Shown here piece after piece: positions 53,472 to 62,948 of a stretch of DNA of 64,000 nucleotides; the stretch's first letter is position 1; every line of letters starts with the position of its first letter. The translations under genes and the position numbers were made by a program. The DNA comes from Postechiella marina. GTDB taxonomy: Bacteria; Bacteroidota; Bacteroidia; Flavobacteriales; Flavobacteriaceae. The stretch spans positions 124,001-188,000 of the forward strand of contig NZ_BAABCA010000001.1 in assembly GCF_039538365.1 (NCBI RefSeq). Reading direction: 5' to 3'. Below the pieces are notes generated by a model, which saw only the letters and a list, made by a program, of their open reading frames with translations, searched no databases and was not told the origin of the DNA.

Positions 53472-53490
53472 TGCAATTTGTGCAAATATA
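53471..53490 (-). promoter_or_regulatory. Promoter -7 box with overlapping inverted repeat
   Basis: On the minus strand TATATTTG (53483-53490) matches the Bacteroidetes TAnnTTTG -7 box perfectly. Just downstream and overlapping its last bases is TTGCA-N5-TGCAA (53471-53485), a perfect inverted repeat placed over the expected transcription start. A metal-responsive repressor could bind here; the leader before the ATG would be very short. Confidence 0.5.
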
Positions 53491-53525
53491 TGGTATATCT
53501 ATTTAATGGGATAGTCTATTAAATT

Positions 53526-53828
53526 TTATTTCTCCTCTTTAAAGAAACCAAACCTTCGAAGCATTTTTTTTTCAAAATTCCAGAAAAATTTATATTGACC
53601 AAATAGCCAACCAAAACAGACTAGCATTATTTGATACATAATAAACAAAAGTACAATACGTACAACCCAATAGCCAACTGTTGTAAAGCTTTCTGGTGTA
53701 ATATTTAAAAAGTTTAGTATTGGCTTGCCTATAAAAGAAGCTGTAGATCCTGTAATTGCAAATACAATAAAAATTACTATAATTTGCCAATTATTTTCTA
53801 TACCCCAGCGTTTTTTTAATTTTTCCAC
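53526..53828 (-). CDS. DUF6787-like membrane protein
   Basis: The 100-residue protein has two membrane helices (about 15-37 and 50-76) and a conserved-looking start MEKLKKRWGIENNWQI. It resembles a family of short flavobacterial membrane proteins (DUF6787, named from memory). The start codon is GTG; the family-like N-terminus supports it. It is followed upstream on the same strand by a lipoprotein gene, 37 bases apart. Function is unknown. Confidence 0.7.
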   Translation of the reverse strand: MEKLKKRWGIENNWQIIVIFIVFAITGSTASFIGKPILNFLNITPESFTTVGYWVVRIVLLFIMYQIMLVCFGWLFGQYKFFWNFEKKMLRRFGFFKEEK

Positions 53829-53865
53829 ACAAATAGTTTATTTGCGCAAAACTACTAAAACCTAA

Positions 53866-54306
53866 CTAAATTCGAGGAATAAAGTTTCCTAATTTTTGAT
53901 TGTATGTTAACTGGAAGTATATAAAGTAGTTATAAAGTTTATAGTTTACTTCGTAACCGTAGTCTATGTTGGCTTGGTAATCTATTTGCATTTCGTATAA
54001 ATCTGTACGATAGGCTAGAGGTTGATTAACACGTTGGTTCCATTCTACAACATATTGATAATTTCTAGTTTCCATATATTGTTGCGAGTAAAAACCTTCT
54101 GGTCTAGCTCTGCTAGCTAACCAAAAATTAAAGCCAGGCTCTATTATAATAATTTCGTATTCTAGTGCTTCATTAGAAATTTTTAGGGTGTCGTTTTGTG
54201 CTAATGCTTCAGATAGTTCTTCTTTGTTATAAGTTGTTCTTTTTTTAGTAGTACTGCAACTTGCAATAAAACTACAAACCAATAAAATGTAAATTAATGT
54301 TTTCAT
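53866..54306 (-). CDS. DUF6146-like lipoprotein
   Basis: The 146-residue product has a lipoprotein signal (lipobox IASCST). The mature domain contains YEIIIIEPGFNFWLASRARP and many Tyr/Asn residues, matching a Bacteroidetes family I recall as DUF6146. It should be attached to the membrane on the periplasmic side. It lies before the DUF6787-like gene and may share its transcript. Function is unknown. Confidence 0.72.
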   Translation of the reverse strand: MKTLIYILLVCSFIASCSTTKKRTTYNKEELSEALAQNDTLKISNEALEYEIIIIEPGFNFWLASRARPEGFYSQQYMETRNYQYVVEWNQRVNQPLAYRTDLYEMQIDYQANIDYGYEVNYKLYNYFIYFQLTYNQKLGNFIPRI

Positions 54307-54461
54307 CTGTATATTTTTAATTTATTCAAATGTATGGTGCGGTGGCTTATATTAAAACTAATAATGAGTTAACACACTCTTTGGTTTAGGTAACGCTAAC
54401 ATATCGTATTAAATTTACAAAAAAAGAAACTGTATTTGTTTTGTTTAAGAGTAATTAACAA

Positions 54462-54491
54462 AAAAGAGCCAAACTTAGGTTTGGCTCTTTT
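54462..54491. terminator. Hairpin terminator
   Basis: A perfect 13-bp stem (54462-54474 with 54479-54491) with loop TTAG has A and T runs on its flanks. It lies 24 bases after the stop of the DUF937 gene on the minus strand. Confidence 0.88.
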
Positions 54492-54515
54492 ATATTTTCT
54501 ATGTAAGGTACTTTA

Positions 54516-55151
54516 TTATTTACCGCCAAAAAGCCCGCCTAGCATACCGCCAAGTCCACCTTTCTTTTTATCTCCACCTAACACCATTCCTGCAACATCA
54601 TCAATAACGCTACCATCTCCATCTGCATCTAAAATAGCTGTTAAAAAGTTTTGTTCTTGTTGGTTTGAGTTTCCTCCAATTAAGCCTCCTAGTAAATCCC
54701 CGATTCCGTTCGAGCTGCTTACATTTTGTTGTCTACTTTGTTTGCCTAAAACCCCCATTAAAAGAGGAGCTGCAACTTTTAGTATTTGACCAACAGAACC
54801 AGCATCTATTCCAGATTTTTGACTCAGAGCATTTTGTACATTTTGTTGTTTACCACCCAAAACATGACCTAAAATTTTATCTCCATCGTCTAAAACATTA
54901 GAGTCTACACCACCACCAAATAATCCGCCAAGATTTTCTAATACGCTGCCATCATGCTTACCTAAAGCATTCATTAATCCTTCAGCTCCTTGAGGTGTAG
55001 AGGCATTGTTTTTCATAGCTTGCATTAGTACAGGCAAAGCCATAGTTAAAAGTCCGCTAGTTTTACTTTCGTCTTGTCCTGTTTGACCAGCAACACCGCT
55101 AATTATTGTTTTTCCTAGGTCGCTGTTTAATAAATCTAAAATTCCTGACAT
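54516..55151 (-). CDS. DUF937 (YidB-like) protein
   Basis: The 211-residue protein is rich in Gly, Leu and Asn, starts MSGILDLLNSDLGKTIISGV, and repeats a helical unit (LMQAMKNNAST and the related LLMGVLGKQSR). Its glycine-rich tail includes DADGDGSVIDDV and GGLGGMLGGLFGG. It has no signal peptide. DUF937 proteins are widespread and of unknown function. It is bounded by terminators on both sides, so it is a single-gene unit. Confidence 0.85.
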   Translation of the reverse strand: MSGILDLLNSDLGKTIISGVAGQTGQDESKTSGLLTMALPVLMQAMKNNASTPQGAEGLMNALGKHDGSVLENLGGLFGGGVDSNVLDDGDKILGHVLGGKQQNVQNALSQKSGIDAGSVGQILKVAAPLLMGVLGKQSRQQNVSSSNGIGDLLGGLIGGNSNQQEQNFLTAILDADGDGSVIDDVAGMVLGGDKKKGGLGGMLGGLFGGK

Positions 55152-55297
55152 GATTGTATTTTGTTTTTAAGTAATACCTGTTAATATTTAAAAGGTATAT
55201 GTGGGTTAATATAATATGATTTCAAGGTACAAAAAAGTACGAAGTATCTAATTATATGACGCAAAATTTATAAATAAGTCACATTTATAAAAAAAGA

Positions 55298-55324
55298 ACC
55301 CCTCTTTGTTTTACAAAGAGGGGT
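55298..55324. terminator. Hairpin terminator after the 2-hydroxyacid dehydrogenase gene
   Basis: A perfect 12-bp stem (55298-55309 with 55313-55324) with a 3-base loop lies 28 bases beyond the stop of the dehydrogenase gene. On the minus strand it is followed by a T-rich run (TTCTTTTTT). Confidence 0.88.
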
Positions 55325-55351
55325 AAAATTAAATTTATGTATAGCGGATGC

Positions 55352-56302
55352 TTATCCTAAAATACTAATAATTTGTGTTGCTAATTCTGCACCAATTCTA
55401 TCTTGCGCTTCGTTAGTTGCAGCTCCTGTGTGTGGAGTTAAAGATAGCGCAGGGTTCATTAATAATTGCATTTCTGGCTTAGGCTCTTTTTCAAAAACAT
55501 CTAAAGCAGCTCTAGCTACTTTTCCGCTTTCTATAGCTTTAACAAGTGCAACCTCGTTAAGTACACCACCACGAGCAGCGTTAACTATTATAACACCATC
55601 TTTCATGATGTTAAATTCTGCTTCATCAATAACATACTCTTTTTGAGCAGGCACGTGTAGAGTAATAAAATCGGCTTGTTTTAAAACATCTTCTTTAGAG
55701 ATTGTTTTAATTTCAAAGTTTACAGTTTGACCATCAAAGAAATCTAATTCTAAATTAGCTGTTTCTAAAAAAGGATCGAAAGCAATTACTTTCATTCCAG
55801 CACCTAGAGCAACTTTTGCTGTAGCTTGTCCAATACGACCAAAACCTAAAACACCTAAAGTTTTTCCTTTTAACTCAGTACCTTTTGCGTAAGCTTTCTT
55901 TAAACCTTTAAAGTTACTGTCTCCTTCTAATGGCATATCTCTATTAGAGTTATGTAAAAAACGAGATAAACCATATAAGTGACCAAAAACTAATTCTGCT
56001 ACAGAGTGTGAAGAAGCAGCAGGAGTATTAATTACAGAAAGTCCTTTTTCGCGAGCATATTCTACGTCAATATTATCCATACCAACACCACCACGACCAA
56101 TAATTTTTAAGTTAGGGCATGCATCAATTAAATCTTTACGTACTGTTGTTGCACTACGTACTAATAAAACAGAAATTTCTTTTTCGTTTATGTAGTTTAT
56201 TAATTGCTCTTGTGCTACAGTAGTTGTAATAACTTCGTAACCTGCTTTTTCTAGGGCGTCAATTCCACTTTGTGAAACTCCGTCGTTTGCTAATACTTTC
56301 AT
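55352..56302 (-). CDS. serA: D-3-phosphoglycerate dehydrogenase-like 2-hydroxyacid dehydrogenase
   Basis: The 316-residue enzyme has the NAD-binding motif GVLGFGRIGQATAKVA and the catalytic segments VNAARGGVLNE (Arg) and LTPHTGAATNEAQ (His). It has no C-terminal ACT domain, so it is the short form not expected to be inhibited by serine through that domain. It follows serC by 122 bases on the same strand, which supports assignment to the first step of serine synthesis rather than to another 2-hydroxyacid. Confidence 0.9.
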   Translation of the reverse strand: MKVLANDGVSQSGIDALEKAGYEVITTTVAQEQLINYINEKEISVLLVRSATTVRKDLIDACPNLKIIGRGGVGMDNIDVEYAREKGLSVINTPAASSHSVAELVFGHLYGLSRFLHNSNRDMPLEGDSNFKGLKKAYAKGTELKGKTLGVLGFGRIGQATAKVALGAGMKVIAFDPFLETANLELDFFDGQTVNFEIKTISKEDVLKQADFITLHVPAQKEYVIDEAEFNIMKDGVIIVNAARGGVLNEVALVKAIESGKVARAALDVFEKEPKPEMQLLMNPALSLTPHTGAATNEAQDRIGAELATQIISILG

Positions 56303-56424
56303 TGTTTTAGTTTAGTATTTAAATTGTAACATTATTAAGTTGTTACCTATTTAAACTTAGTTTTAAAATTTATTTAAAAGTTTGAATAAGCATTGCCTAG
56401 CGCTCTTGCTTACTGCAAACTGTT

Positions 56425-57489
56425 TTAAGCTTTACTTTCTAACTCACTCATTACTTCTACTAGAGCTTTTACACTATCTAGTGGTAATGCGTTATACATT
56501 GATGCTCTATAGCCACCTACACTTCTGTGTCCGTTTACAGCGCTAATACCAGCTTCTTTTAGCATAGTATCAAATGTTTCTTTTAAGTTTTCGTTTGTTA
56601 GGTTAAAAGTAGCATTCATGTTAGATCTGTCTTCTTTTGCAGCAAAACCAGTAAATAATGGGTTTAAATCTATTTCAGAATACATTAAACTAGCTTTCTT
56701 TTCGTTTTCTTCTTCAATACCAGCAATACCGCCTTTACCTTTTAACCATTCTAGAGTTAGCATAGATGTGTAAACAGCAAATACTGGAGGTGTGTTAAAC
56801 ATGCTACCAGCAGCAATGTGTTTTTTGTAATCCATAATAGATGGAATTTTACGAGATACTTTTCCTAAAATATCTTCTTTAACAACAACTAAGGTAGTTC
56901 CTGCTGGGCCCATGTTTTTTTGAGCTCCTGCATATAAAATATCAAATTGTGAATAATCTATAGTACGAGAAAAAATATCGCTACTCATATCGCACACCAT
57001 AGGAATGTCTGTTTTTGGAAATGATTTCATTTGTGTTCCAAAAATAGTATTGTTTGATGTACAGTGAAAGTAGTCATAATCTGAAGGAATATCGAATCCT
57101 TTAGGAATATAGTTAAAGTTTGCATTTGCAGATGACGCTACTTCGTATATATCATCTAACATTTTAGCTTCCTTTATAGCTTTAGTACTCCAAGCTCCTG
57201 TGTTTAAATATCCAGCTCTTTTTTCTAAAAGGTTCATTGCTACCATTAAAAACTGATTACTTGCGCCTCCTTGTAAAAAAAGTGCTTTATAACCTTTGCC
57301 TTCTAAACCTAGAAGCTCTATAGCTAAAGCTCTAGCTTTTTCCATTATATCAACAAAATCTTTACTTCTGTGTGATATTTCAATTAAAGATAAACCACTA
57401 TTATTATAGTCCATAATAGACTCAGAAGCTTTTAATAAGACTTCTTGAGGTAATATACTTGGTCCTGCACTAAAATTATGTTTTTTCAT
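56425..57489 (-). CDS. serC: Phosphoserine aminotransferase
   Basis: The 354-residue PLP enzyme starts MKKHNFSAGPSILPQEVL, as in the family. The PLP lysine lies in YAGAQKNMGPAGTTLVVV, and the C-terminal GHRSVGGYRASMYNALPLDSV is typical. It makes phosphoserine from 3-phosphohydroxypyruvate. With serA downstream it forms the serine synthesis pair. Confidence 0.96.
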   Translation of the reverse strand: MKKHNFSAGPSILPQEVLLKASESIMDYNNSGLSLIEISHRSKDFVDIMEKARALAIELLGLEGKGYKALFLQGGASNQFLMVAMNLLEKRAGYLNTGAWSTKAIKEAKMLDDIYEVASSANANFNYIPKGFDIPSDYDYFHCTSNNTIFGTQMKSFPKTDIPMVCDMSSDIFSRTIDYSQFDILYAGAQKNMGPAGTTLVVVKEDILGKVSRKIPSIMDYKKHIAAGSMFNTPPVFAVYTSMLTLEWLKGKGGIAGIEEENEKKASLMYSEIDLNPLFTGFAAKEDRSNMNATFNLTNENLKETFDTMLKEAGISAVNGHRSVGGYRASMYNALPLDSVKALVEVMSELESKA

Positions 57490-57566
57490 GTTTGCGAGTA
57501 AAAATTAAAGATGCAAAGTTGCTAATTAATTAGAGAAAATCTGTTAAGAAATCAATAATTTTTTCG

Positions 57567-58625
57567 TCATATTGCTAATAAAAATTTAATGGAATCGACG
57601 TCATCCGCATAATCCCAAAGTTGAGGGTTTTGTGTAGCTCCAAAAGAAATTTCATTTTCTGTAAATCCATTAGAAACAATGCATTGTATTTGTGTCTCTT
57701 TTGTGGCTAATTTTTCTTTTAAGTTTTTCGTAGAGTCGTAATATTCGTAAAACAGAGTAGCTATAGGCGATGCGAAGCTTTCGTCTTCTTTAATCATAAA
57801 GAATCCGTTTTCTAGCATATCAAATTCACTCATTAAATAAACAGCTTTATTATAGTCGTAATTATTAGCATATTTTGCCTTGTCTACAATGGTGTTCCAA
57901 TGATAAATAGATTCGAAAAAAGCATCAAATTTATATCCTTTAGGAACAAAAATTTTAGATACATTTCTGCAGCCTAAACCGTAATATCTGAAAATGTCTT
58001 CGGATAAGTTTTTTAAATCTTCAGCAGTTTCTTTTCCTGTTAAAACAGCAACCGAATTACGATTATTTCTAATTATAGATGGTTTATTTTTAAAATAATA
58101 TTCAAAATAGCGTGCTGTATTATCGCTGCCAGTAGCTATTACAGCATCAAAATTTTTAAGTTTGTCTTCTGTAAAGTTTATTTTACCTTTAAACTCTGGC
58201 GCTACGTATTCTAAATATTTAGATAAATAGGGTAGTAAGTGTTTGTCGTTAGACGATTGTTTTACAATAACATGATGCCCAGAAATTAAAACAGATAAAA
58301 AATCGTGAAAACCAACTAACGGAATATTTCCTGCCATAATAATAGCGACTTTTTTAGCGGTTATTTGTTCAAATTTATATGGACTTAGCCATTTATTTAG
58401 GTTTTTTATAGTTAAAGAGTTTGCCCAACCGCTAATAGCAAATGCTATGTTTTCTTTTGTAAACCAGCCATTATGTTCTTCTGCTAGTTTTAATTGGTGC
58501 TTAAAACCATCAAAAAATAAATCATTATGTTCAATATTATCTTTCTTTTGTATAATTTCATTAGAAAATTGACTTAAAAATTCTCCTAATTTTACAAAAG
58601 CATTAATTCTTTGTTGTAAATTCAT
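57567..58625 (-). CDS. Acyl-CoA reductase (LuxC-like)
   Basis: The 352-residue protein belongs to the LuxC/acyl-CoA reductase family, related to aldehyde dehydrogenases. Visible features are the nucleotide-binding region KKVAIIMAGNIPLVGFHDFLS and the active-site area FRYYGLGCRNVSKIFVP, whose Cys is the likely nucleophile. It may reduce an acyl-CoA to an aldehyde. In flavobacteria it is commonly encoded between ferredoxin and serC, as here. The physiological substrate is unknown. Confidence 0.85.
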   Translation of the reverse strand: MNLQQRINAFVKLGEFLSQFSNEIIQKKDNIEHNDLFFDGFKHQLKLAEEHNGWFTKENIAFAISGWANSLTIKNLNKWLSPYKFEQITAKKVAIIMAGNIPLVGFHDFLSVLISGHHVIVKQSSNDKHLLPYLSKYLEYVAPEFKGKINFTEDKLKNFDAVIATGSDNTARYFEYYFKNKPSIIRNNRNSVAVLTGKETAEDLKNLSEDIFRYYGLGCRNVSKIFVPKGYKFDAFFESIYHWNTIVDKAKYANNYDYNKAVYLMSEFDMLENGFFMIKEDESFASPIATLFYEYYDSTKNLKEKLATKETQIQCIVSNGFTENEISFGATQNPQLWDYADDVDSIKFLLAI

Positions 58626-58631
58626 TCTCTA

Positions 58632-58663
58632 TTTGGTTATGAACAGTTTTGGCGTTATTTTTG
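58632..58663 (+). promoter_or_regulatory. Bacteroidetes-type promoter for the ferredoxin gene
   Basis: TTTG (58632-58635) is followed after 20 bases by TATTTTTG (58656-58663), matching the TTTG / TAnnTTTG -33/-7 pattern. Transcription would start near 58668, about 55 bases before the ferredoxin ATG. Confidence 0.65.
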
Positions 58664-58722
58664 CAACTGCAAATTTAAGGAAACTCCAATAGAGTTCTTA
58701 AAATTTAAAAATAAAAATTACT

Positions 58723-59076
58723 ATGGCAATTATAATAACAGACGAGTGTATAAATTGTGGTGCTTGCGAACCAGAATGTCCAAATACAGCAATATATGAA
58801 GGTGCAGATGATTGGCGCTATAAAGATGGTACTAGTTTAGATGGTACTGTAGTTTTAACTAACGGTACAGAGGTTGATGCTGATGAGGCTCAAGAGCCAA
58901 TTAGCGACGAGTTATACTACATTGTGCCAGATAAATGTACAGAGTGTAAAGGTTTTCATGACGAGCCACAATGTGCTGCAGTTTGCCCTGTGGATTGTTG
59001 TGTGCCAGATGAAGATGTTGTAGAAACAGAAGAAGAGTTACTTGCAAAACAACGTTTTATGCATCCAGAAGATTAG
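58723..59076 (+). CDS. 4Fe-4S dicluster ferredoxin
   Basis: The 117-residue acidic protein has one CxxCxxCxxxC motif (CINCGACEPECP) and a second, spaced set (CTECKGFHDEPQCAAVCPVDCC), so it should carry two iron-sulfur clusters. It resembles the FdxA/YfhL-type ferredoxins, with a long loop between the clusters. It should pass electrons to unknown partners. It is divergent from the acyl-CoA reductase gene and has its own promoter and terminator. Confidence 0.92.
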   Translation: MAIIITDECINCGACEPECPNTAIYEGADDWRYKDGTSLDGTVVLTNGTEVDADEAQEPISDELYYIVPDKCTECKGFHDEPQCAAVCPVDCCVPDEDVVETEEELLAKQRFMHPED

Positions 59077-59104
59077 TTTATAAAATAAGAATAGTTTTAT
59101 AAAT

Positions 59105-59136
59105 AAAAATCCTGAGTTTTATAGCTCAGGATTTTT
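59105..59136 (+). terminator. Hairpin terminator after the ferredoxin gene
   Basis: A 12-bp stem (59105-59116 with 59125-59136) with an 8-base loop is followed by a T-run. It ends only 15 bases before the next gene's ATG. Confidence 0.85.
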
Positions 59137-59151
59137 TTTATTTTTGGTAAA

Positions 59152-59757
59152 ATGAATAAAAAAGTATTTCTTCTTTTAAATGGTGAGCCTCCAAAAAAGA
59201 TGCCTAACCTATTATCTTACGATATTATTTGTGCTACAGATGGTGCGTATCAATTTTTAGAAGATAACAATATTACCCCTAATTTTATAAATGGAGATTT
59301 TGATTCTGTAAAAAAGATGCCAGAAAATATAGAAACAATACATACTCCCAATCAAAATTTTACAGATTTTGATAAAATTTTAAAAATTCTATTTGATAGA
59401 AATTATATAGATATTGATGTTTTTGGAGCAAGTGGGCAGGAGCAGGATCACTTTTTAGGAAATTTAAATACAGCACTTCAATGGAAAAGTAAATTGAATC
59501 TTACTTTTTTTGATAATTATGGGTGTTATTTTTTAGCAGATAAGCATCTCGTTTTAAAAGACGTTAAGGAGAAAACGATTTCTTTAATTCCTTTTCCTGT
59601 TGCAAAAGGCATTATAACAAAAGGGTTGCAATACGCTTTAAGTAATGAAACACTTACTTTAGGAGACAGAATAGGAACAAGGAATGTAGCAGTAGAAAAT
59701 AGAGTAGAGATAACTTTTAAAACAGGAAATTTATTTGTTTTTATAAATAATAAATAA
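59152..59757 (+). CDS. Thiamine pyrophosphokinase
   Basis: The 201-residue protein has the catalytic-domain motifs of thiamine pyrophosphokinase: ICATDGAYQFLEDN, FINGDFDSVKKMP and the NFTDFDKIL acidic motif. The C-terminal beta domain follows, with ITKGLQYALSNETLTLG. It converts thiamine to its active diphosphate using ATP. Length is normal. It precedes an ACT-domain gene by 30 bases. Confidence 0.9.
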   Translation: MNKKVFLLLNGEPPKKMPNLLSYDIICATDGAYQFLEDNNITPNFINGDFDSVKKMPENIETIHTPNQNFTDFDKILKILFDRNYIDIDVFGASGQEQDHFLGNLNTALQWKSKLNLTFFDNYGCYFLADKHLVLKDVKEKTISLIPFPVAKGIITKGLQYALSNETLTLGDRIGTRNVAVENRVEITFKTGNLFVFINNK

Positions 59758-59787
59758 TAAAAATTAAAAAGACGAAACAAACCCATT

Positions 59788-60189
59788 ATGGCAGGAGAGA
59801 AAAACTTAGTGCAACTTATAAAAGATATGACTCCTAAGTTAAATAAAGGAGATTATGTTTTTGCAACAGTTTCTGATTTAAAAAATATTAATCGAGAAGA
59901 TACAATTTGTGAATTTAAAGAGTATGAAGGGATAACTATTGTTATAGAAAAGAGTAAGGCTGATGCTCTGGGCTTAAAATACGAATATGTTGCTTCATGG
60001 ATTACTTTAACTATTCACTCATCACTAGAAGCTGTTGGGTTAACAGCGCTTTTTTCTTCAGAATTAACTAAATACAATATTAGTTGTAATGTAATTGCAG
60101 GTTATTATCACGATCATATTTTTGTAGATAAAAAGGATGCAAAAAAAGCAGTTCAAGTTTTAGTTGATTTGTCTAAACATTACAAATAA
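59788..60189 (+). CDS. ACT-domain protein
   Basis: The 133-residue protein starts with a short N-terminal region (LVQLIKDMTPKLNKGDYVFATV) and has a C-terminal ACT-like domain (WITLTIHSSLEAVGLTALFSSELTKYNIS, then NVIAGYYHDHIFV). ACT domains usually bind amino acids. No enzyme domain is attached. It shares direction with the thiamine pyrophosphokinase gene and ends at a terminator; a link between the two is not known. Confidence 0.85.
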   Translation: MAGEKNLVQLIKDMTPKLNKGDYVFATVSDLKNINREDTICEFKEYEGITIVIEKSKADALGLKYEYVASWITLTIHSSLEAVGLTALFSSELTKYNISCNVIAGYYHDHIFVDKKDAKKAVQVLVDLSKHYK

Positions 60190-60211
60190 TATTTTAATAG
60201 AGTTATAAAAC

Positions 60212-60242
60212 AAAAAAACCGAGCATGTTGCTCGGTTTTTTT
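60212..60242. terminator. Bidirectional hairpin terminator
   Basis: A perfect 14-bp stem (60212-60225 with 60229-60242) with loop TGT is flanked by A and T runs. It separates the convergent ACT-domain and TonB receptor genes. Confidence 0.92.
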
Positions 60243-60260
60243 TTATATCACTGTTTGTGT

Positions 60261-62948
60261 TTATAAGCTAAAGTTTAATCTGCCAAAGACATAGGTTCCA
60301 TCCGATCCCATTTGAACAGAGTCAGCTAAACCACCTTGATCTGTCCATCCATCAAATTGTGGTGTTGGATAGGTGTTAAATAAGTTGTTGGCACCTATAC
60401 TAAGTTTAAGTTTTTCAGACAATTGGTAGCCTAAACTTAAATCTACTACTAAAGCAGCCTTATATATATCTGTTGCAATAGGAAAAAGAGCATCAGCTTC
60501 TGCTTGAGTTGTAGCAGGTGTGTCTACCCATTGAAAGTCTTGTAAGGTTACTTCGCTAAATTGAGTAAAAGAAATACTTGAGTCAAACTTATTGCAAGAG
60601 TACCCTATGTTTAAGCCAAATTTATAATCTGGAGCAGCAGCCTCTAGGTAAGCTTGAGAAAAAGGGCCGAAAAATGTAAATTCATTTAAATTTCCGTTAT
60701 TAATGTTTTTAACTTTTAAATCATTAAAGTTACCTACCAAAGCTGTTTTTATTTTTCCATTTTCACCAACGTTAGTGTTGTAGTTTAAAACAATGTCTAG
60801 TCCGTTTGTTCTTGTGTCTACACCGTTAGCAAAAAACTGAGCAGCGTCAACATTTAACGGGCCTAGTATAGCTTGGTCTGTAAAGTTATCTGTTAAAATA
60901 ATACGGTCATCAACGGTAATAGAGTAGGCATCAATAGTAGCAGTAAATCCTCCTTTTTTGTACGTAAAACCAATACTAGCATTAAATGCTTTTTCTTCGT
61001 TTAATTGCCCAATACCAAAGGCTTTTGTAACTGTACTATTGTTTGCAGATAGCAACGAAGGTACAGAGGTGCCAGCTACGATATTCGTGAAAATTAAATT
61101 ATAATATAGTTGAGCTAACGATGGCGCTCTAAAACCAGTAGAAACAGAGCCTCTTAATGTAAAATTATCTGTAACTTTTAATCTGCTGGCTAGTTTACCA
61201 TTAAAGGTACTTCCAAAATCGCTGTAATCTTCAAATCTAACAGCAGCAGCAAGCATAAAAGCTTCGCTAACATTTAATTCTGTGTCAAAATAAAGACTGT
61301 AGTTTGTTCTGCTTCGATCTACTTCGTTTGCTGGTCCATAACCAGGGAAACCTTGAGATCCTCCAGGTAAATTGTCTCCGTTAGAGTCTGTAGCAACTGT
61401 TTGAGATTCTGGGTTTGTAATAGGTGTTCCGTTTACATCATATAAAGCATAAGAAGGTACTTCTCCAGCAAAAATGCCAAAATTTTCTGTTCTATATTCT
61501 ATACCAAAAGCTAAACTTAGTCCAGAGGCAACATCTTCTAAATATTTGTTCATGTCTAAGCCTGTTGTATTTTGAGAAAGGTAGTGTCCTCCAGCATCAA
61601 AATCTGTAGGCGAAGCATCTTGCATAGATGCATTATTACTATTTTTTATAAAATAGTGAAAATTGTTTTTACCGTATGTGTTGTTAAAATCTAAATTCCA
61701 ACCGTTATCCATTTTATGTCTAACACCTGCAGATACAGAAACATCTGTAATAATAGAAGTAATTCTAGGAGTAAACCCATTAGGGTATAAACTTTCTACA
61801 GATCTATTATCGCCATCGCTAAAACTATCTCTAGAAAAAGCATTGGCATTAGTATCTCTGTAGTTTCTACCACCAAAGGCATAAAACTCGGTGTTATCAT
61901 TAATAGGTAGAGCAGAGTTAATCATAAAATTAAACCCATCTACACCAGCACTACCATATCCTTTTCTCCAAGAAAAGCCAGGTCTTAAAGTGTTTTGTCT
62001 AGATAAAAACTCGGTAGTAAAGTTCATGTAGCCACCATCGTCGTTTAAAGAAACACCATAATTAGCGTCAATTTTAACAGTAGTTCCATCCCAACTTTTA
62101 TTTTCTCCATCTAACCTGTTTTTTCCTTCAACATTGCTTAAAGTTTCTCCTGTGGCATCTTCCCAACCGTCTCCAATTGCGGTGCTGTATGCTCCATAAG
62201 TAATACCTCCAGTAAATCCATCTGTATTGTCTTTTAAAACAATGTTAATAACGCCTGCAATAGCATCTGATCCATATTGAGCAGAAGCACCATCTCTTAA
62301 TACTTCTATGCGTTTAATTGCATTTGCAGGAATGGCATTTAAATCTGTTCCTGAGTTTCCACGACCTCTTGTTCCAAAAACATTAACAAGAGACGATTGA
62401 TGTCTTCGTTTGCCATTAATTAAAACAAGTGTTTGGTCTGGTCCTAAACCTCTTAATGATGCAGGTACAATATGGTCTGCTCCATCAGATCCAGATTGTT
62501 TACTAGCATTAAACGAAGGTGCCGCGTATTGCAAAATTTCGTTAACCTCCACTTTTCCTGTGGTAGATGCAATGTCTGCAACATTAATAACGTCTACAGG
62601 CACCGCAGTATCTGTAGAGGTTCTTTTAGGGCTACGTGAGCCTACAAGAAGAATTTCGTCTAAAGCTTCTCCATCTGCCATAGTAACGTTTAGTGTTGTT
62701 TGGTTGTTAACCGCAATGGTGGTTGTATTGTAGCCAACATAACTAAATATTAATGTAGCATTTCCAGCAACTTCAATAGCGTATTTCCCATCAAAATCAG
62801 AAGAGGTTCCGTTTGTTGTGCCTTGTTCTATAATATTAACACCAGGAATAGGCATGCCACTTGCATCCTTTATTGTTCCTTTAACAGTTTGCTGTGCAAA
62901 TATTGCAGAGGTTGTAAATAGTAAAAAATAAATGTAAATGTTTTTCAT
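60261..62948 (-). CDS. TonB-dependent outer-membrane receptor
   Basis: The 895-residue protein has a signal peptide (ending AIFAQQ), a carboxypeptidase-like domain with the repeated-family motif GTIKDASGMPIPGVNIIEQGT, a plug domain (PVDVINVADIAS, RRHQSSLVNVFGTRGRGN, EVLRDGASAQYGSDAIAGVINIVL) and a long barrel ending GRLNFSL. The plug is typical of receptors whose neighbour genes vary widely. No SusD-like or binding-protein gene is adjacent, so the substrate cannot be guessed. It stands alone between a terminator and ychF. Confidence 0.9.
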   Translation of the reverse strand: MKNIYIYFLLFTTSAIFAQQTVKGTIKDASGMPIPGVNIIEQGTTNGTSSDFDGKYAIEVAGNATLIFSYVGYNTTTIAVNNQTTLNVTMADGEALDEILLVGSRSPKRTSTDTAVPVDVINVADIASTTGKVEVNEILQYAAPSFNASKQSGSDGADHIVPASLRGLGPDQTLVLINGKRRHQSSLVNVFGTRGRGNSGTDLNAIPANAIKRIEVLRDGASAQYGSDAIAGVINIVLKDNTDGFTGGITYGAYSTAIGDGWEDATGETLSNVEGKNRLDGENKSWDGTTVKIDANYGVSLNDDGGYMNFTTEFLSRQNTLRPGFSWRKGYGSAGVDGFNFMINSALPINDNTEFYAFGGRNYRDTNANAFSRDSFSDGDNRSVESLYPNGFTPRITSIITDVSVSAGVRHKMDNGWNLDFNNTYGKNNFHYFIKNSNNASMQDASPTDFDAGGHYLSQNTTGLDMNKYLEDVASGLSLAFGIEYRTENFGIFAGEVPSYALYDVNGTPITNPESQTVATDSNGDNLPGGSQGFPGYGPANEVDRSRTNYSLYFDTELNVSEAFMLAAAVRFEDYSDFGSTFNGKLASRLKVTDNFTLRGSVSTGFRAPSLAQLYYNLIFTNIVAGTSVPSLLSANNSTVTKAFGIGQLNEEKAFNASIGFTYKKGGFTATIDAYSITVDDRIILTDNFTDQAILGPLNVDAAQFFANGVDTRTNGLDIVLNYNTNVGENGKIKTALVGNFNDLKVKNINNGNLNEFTFFGPFSQAYLEAAAPDYKFGLNIGYSCNKFDSSISFTQFSEVTLQDFQWVDTPATTQAEADALFPIATDIYKAALVVDLSLGYQLSEKLKLSIGANNLFNTYPTPQFDGWTDQGGLADSVQMGSDGTYVFGRLNFSL

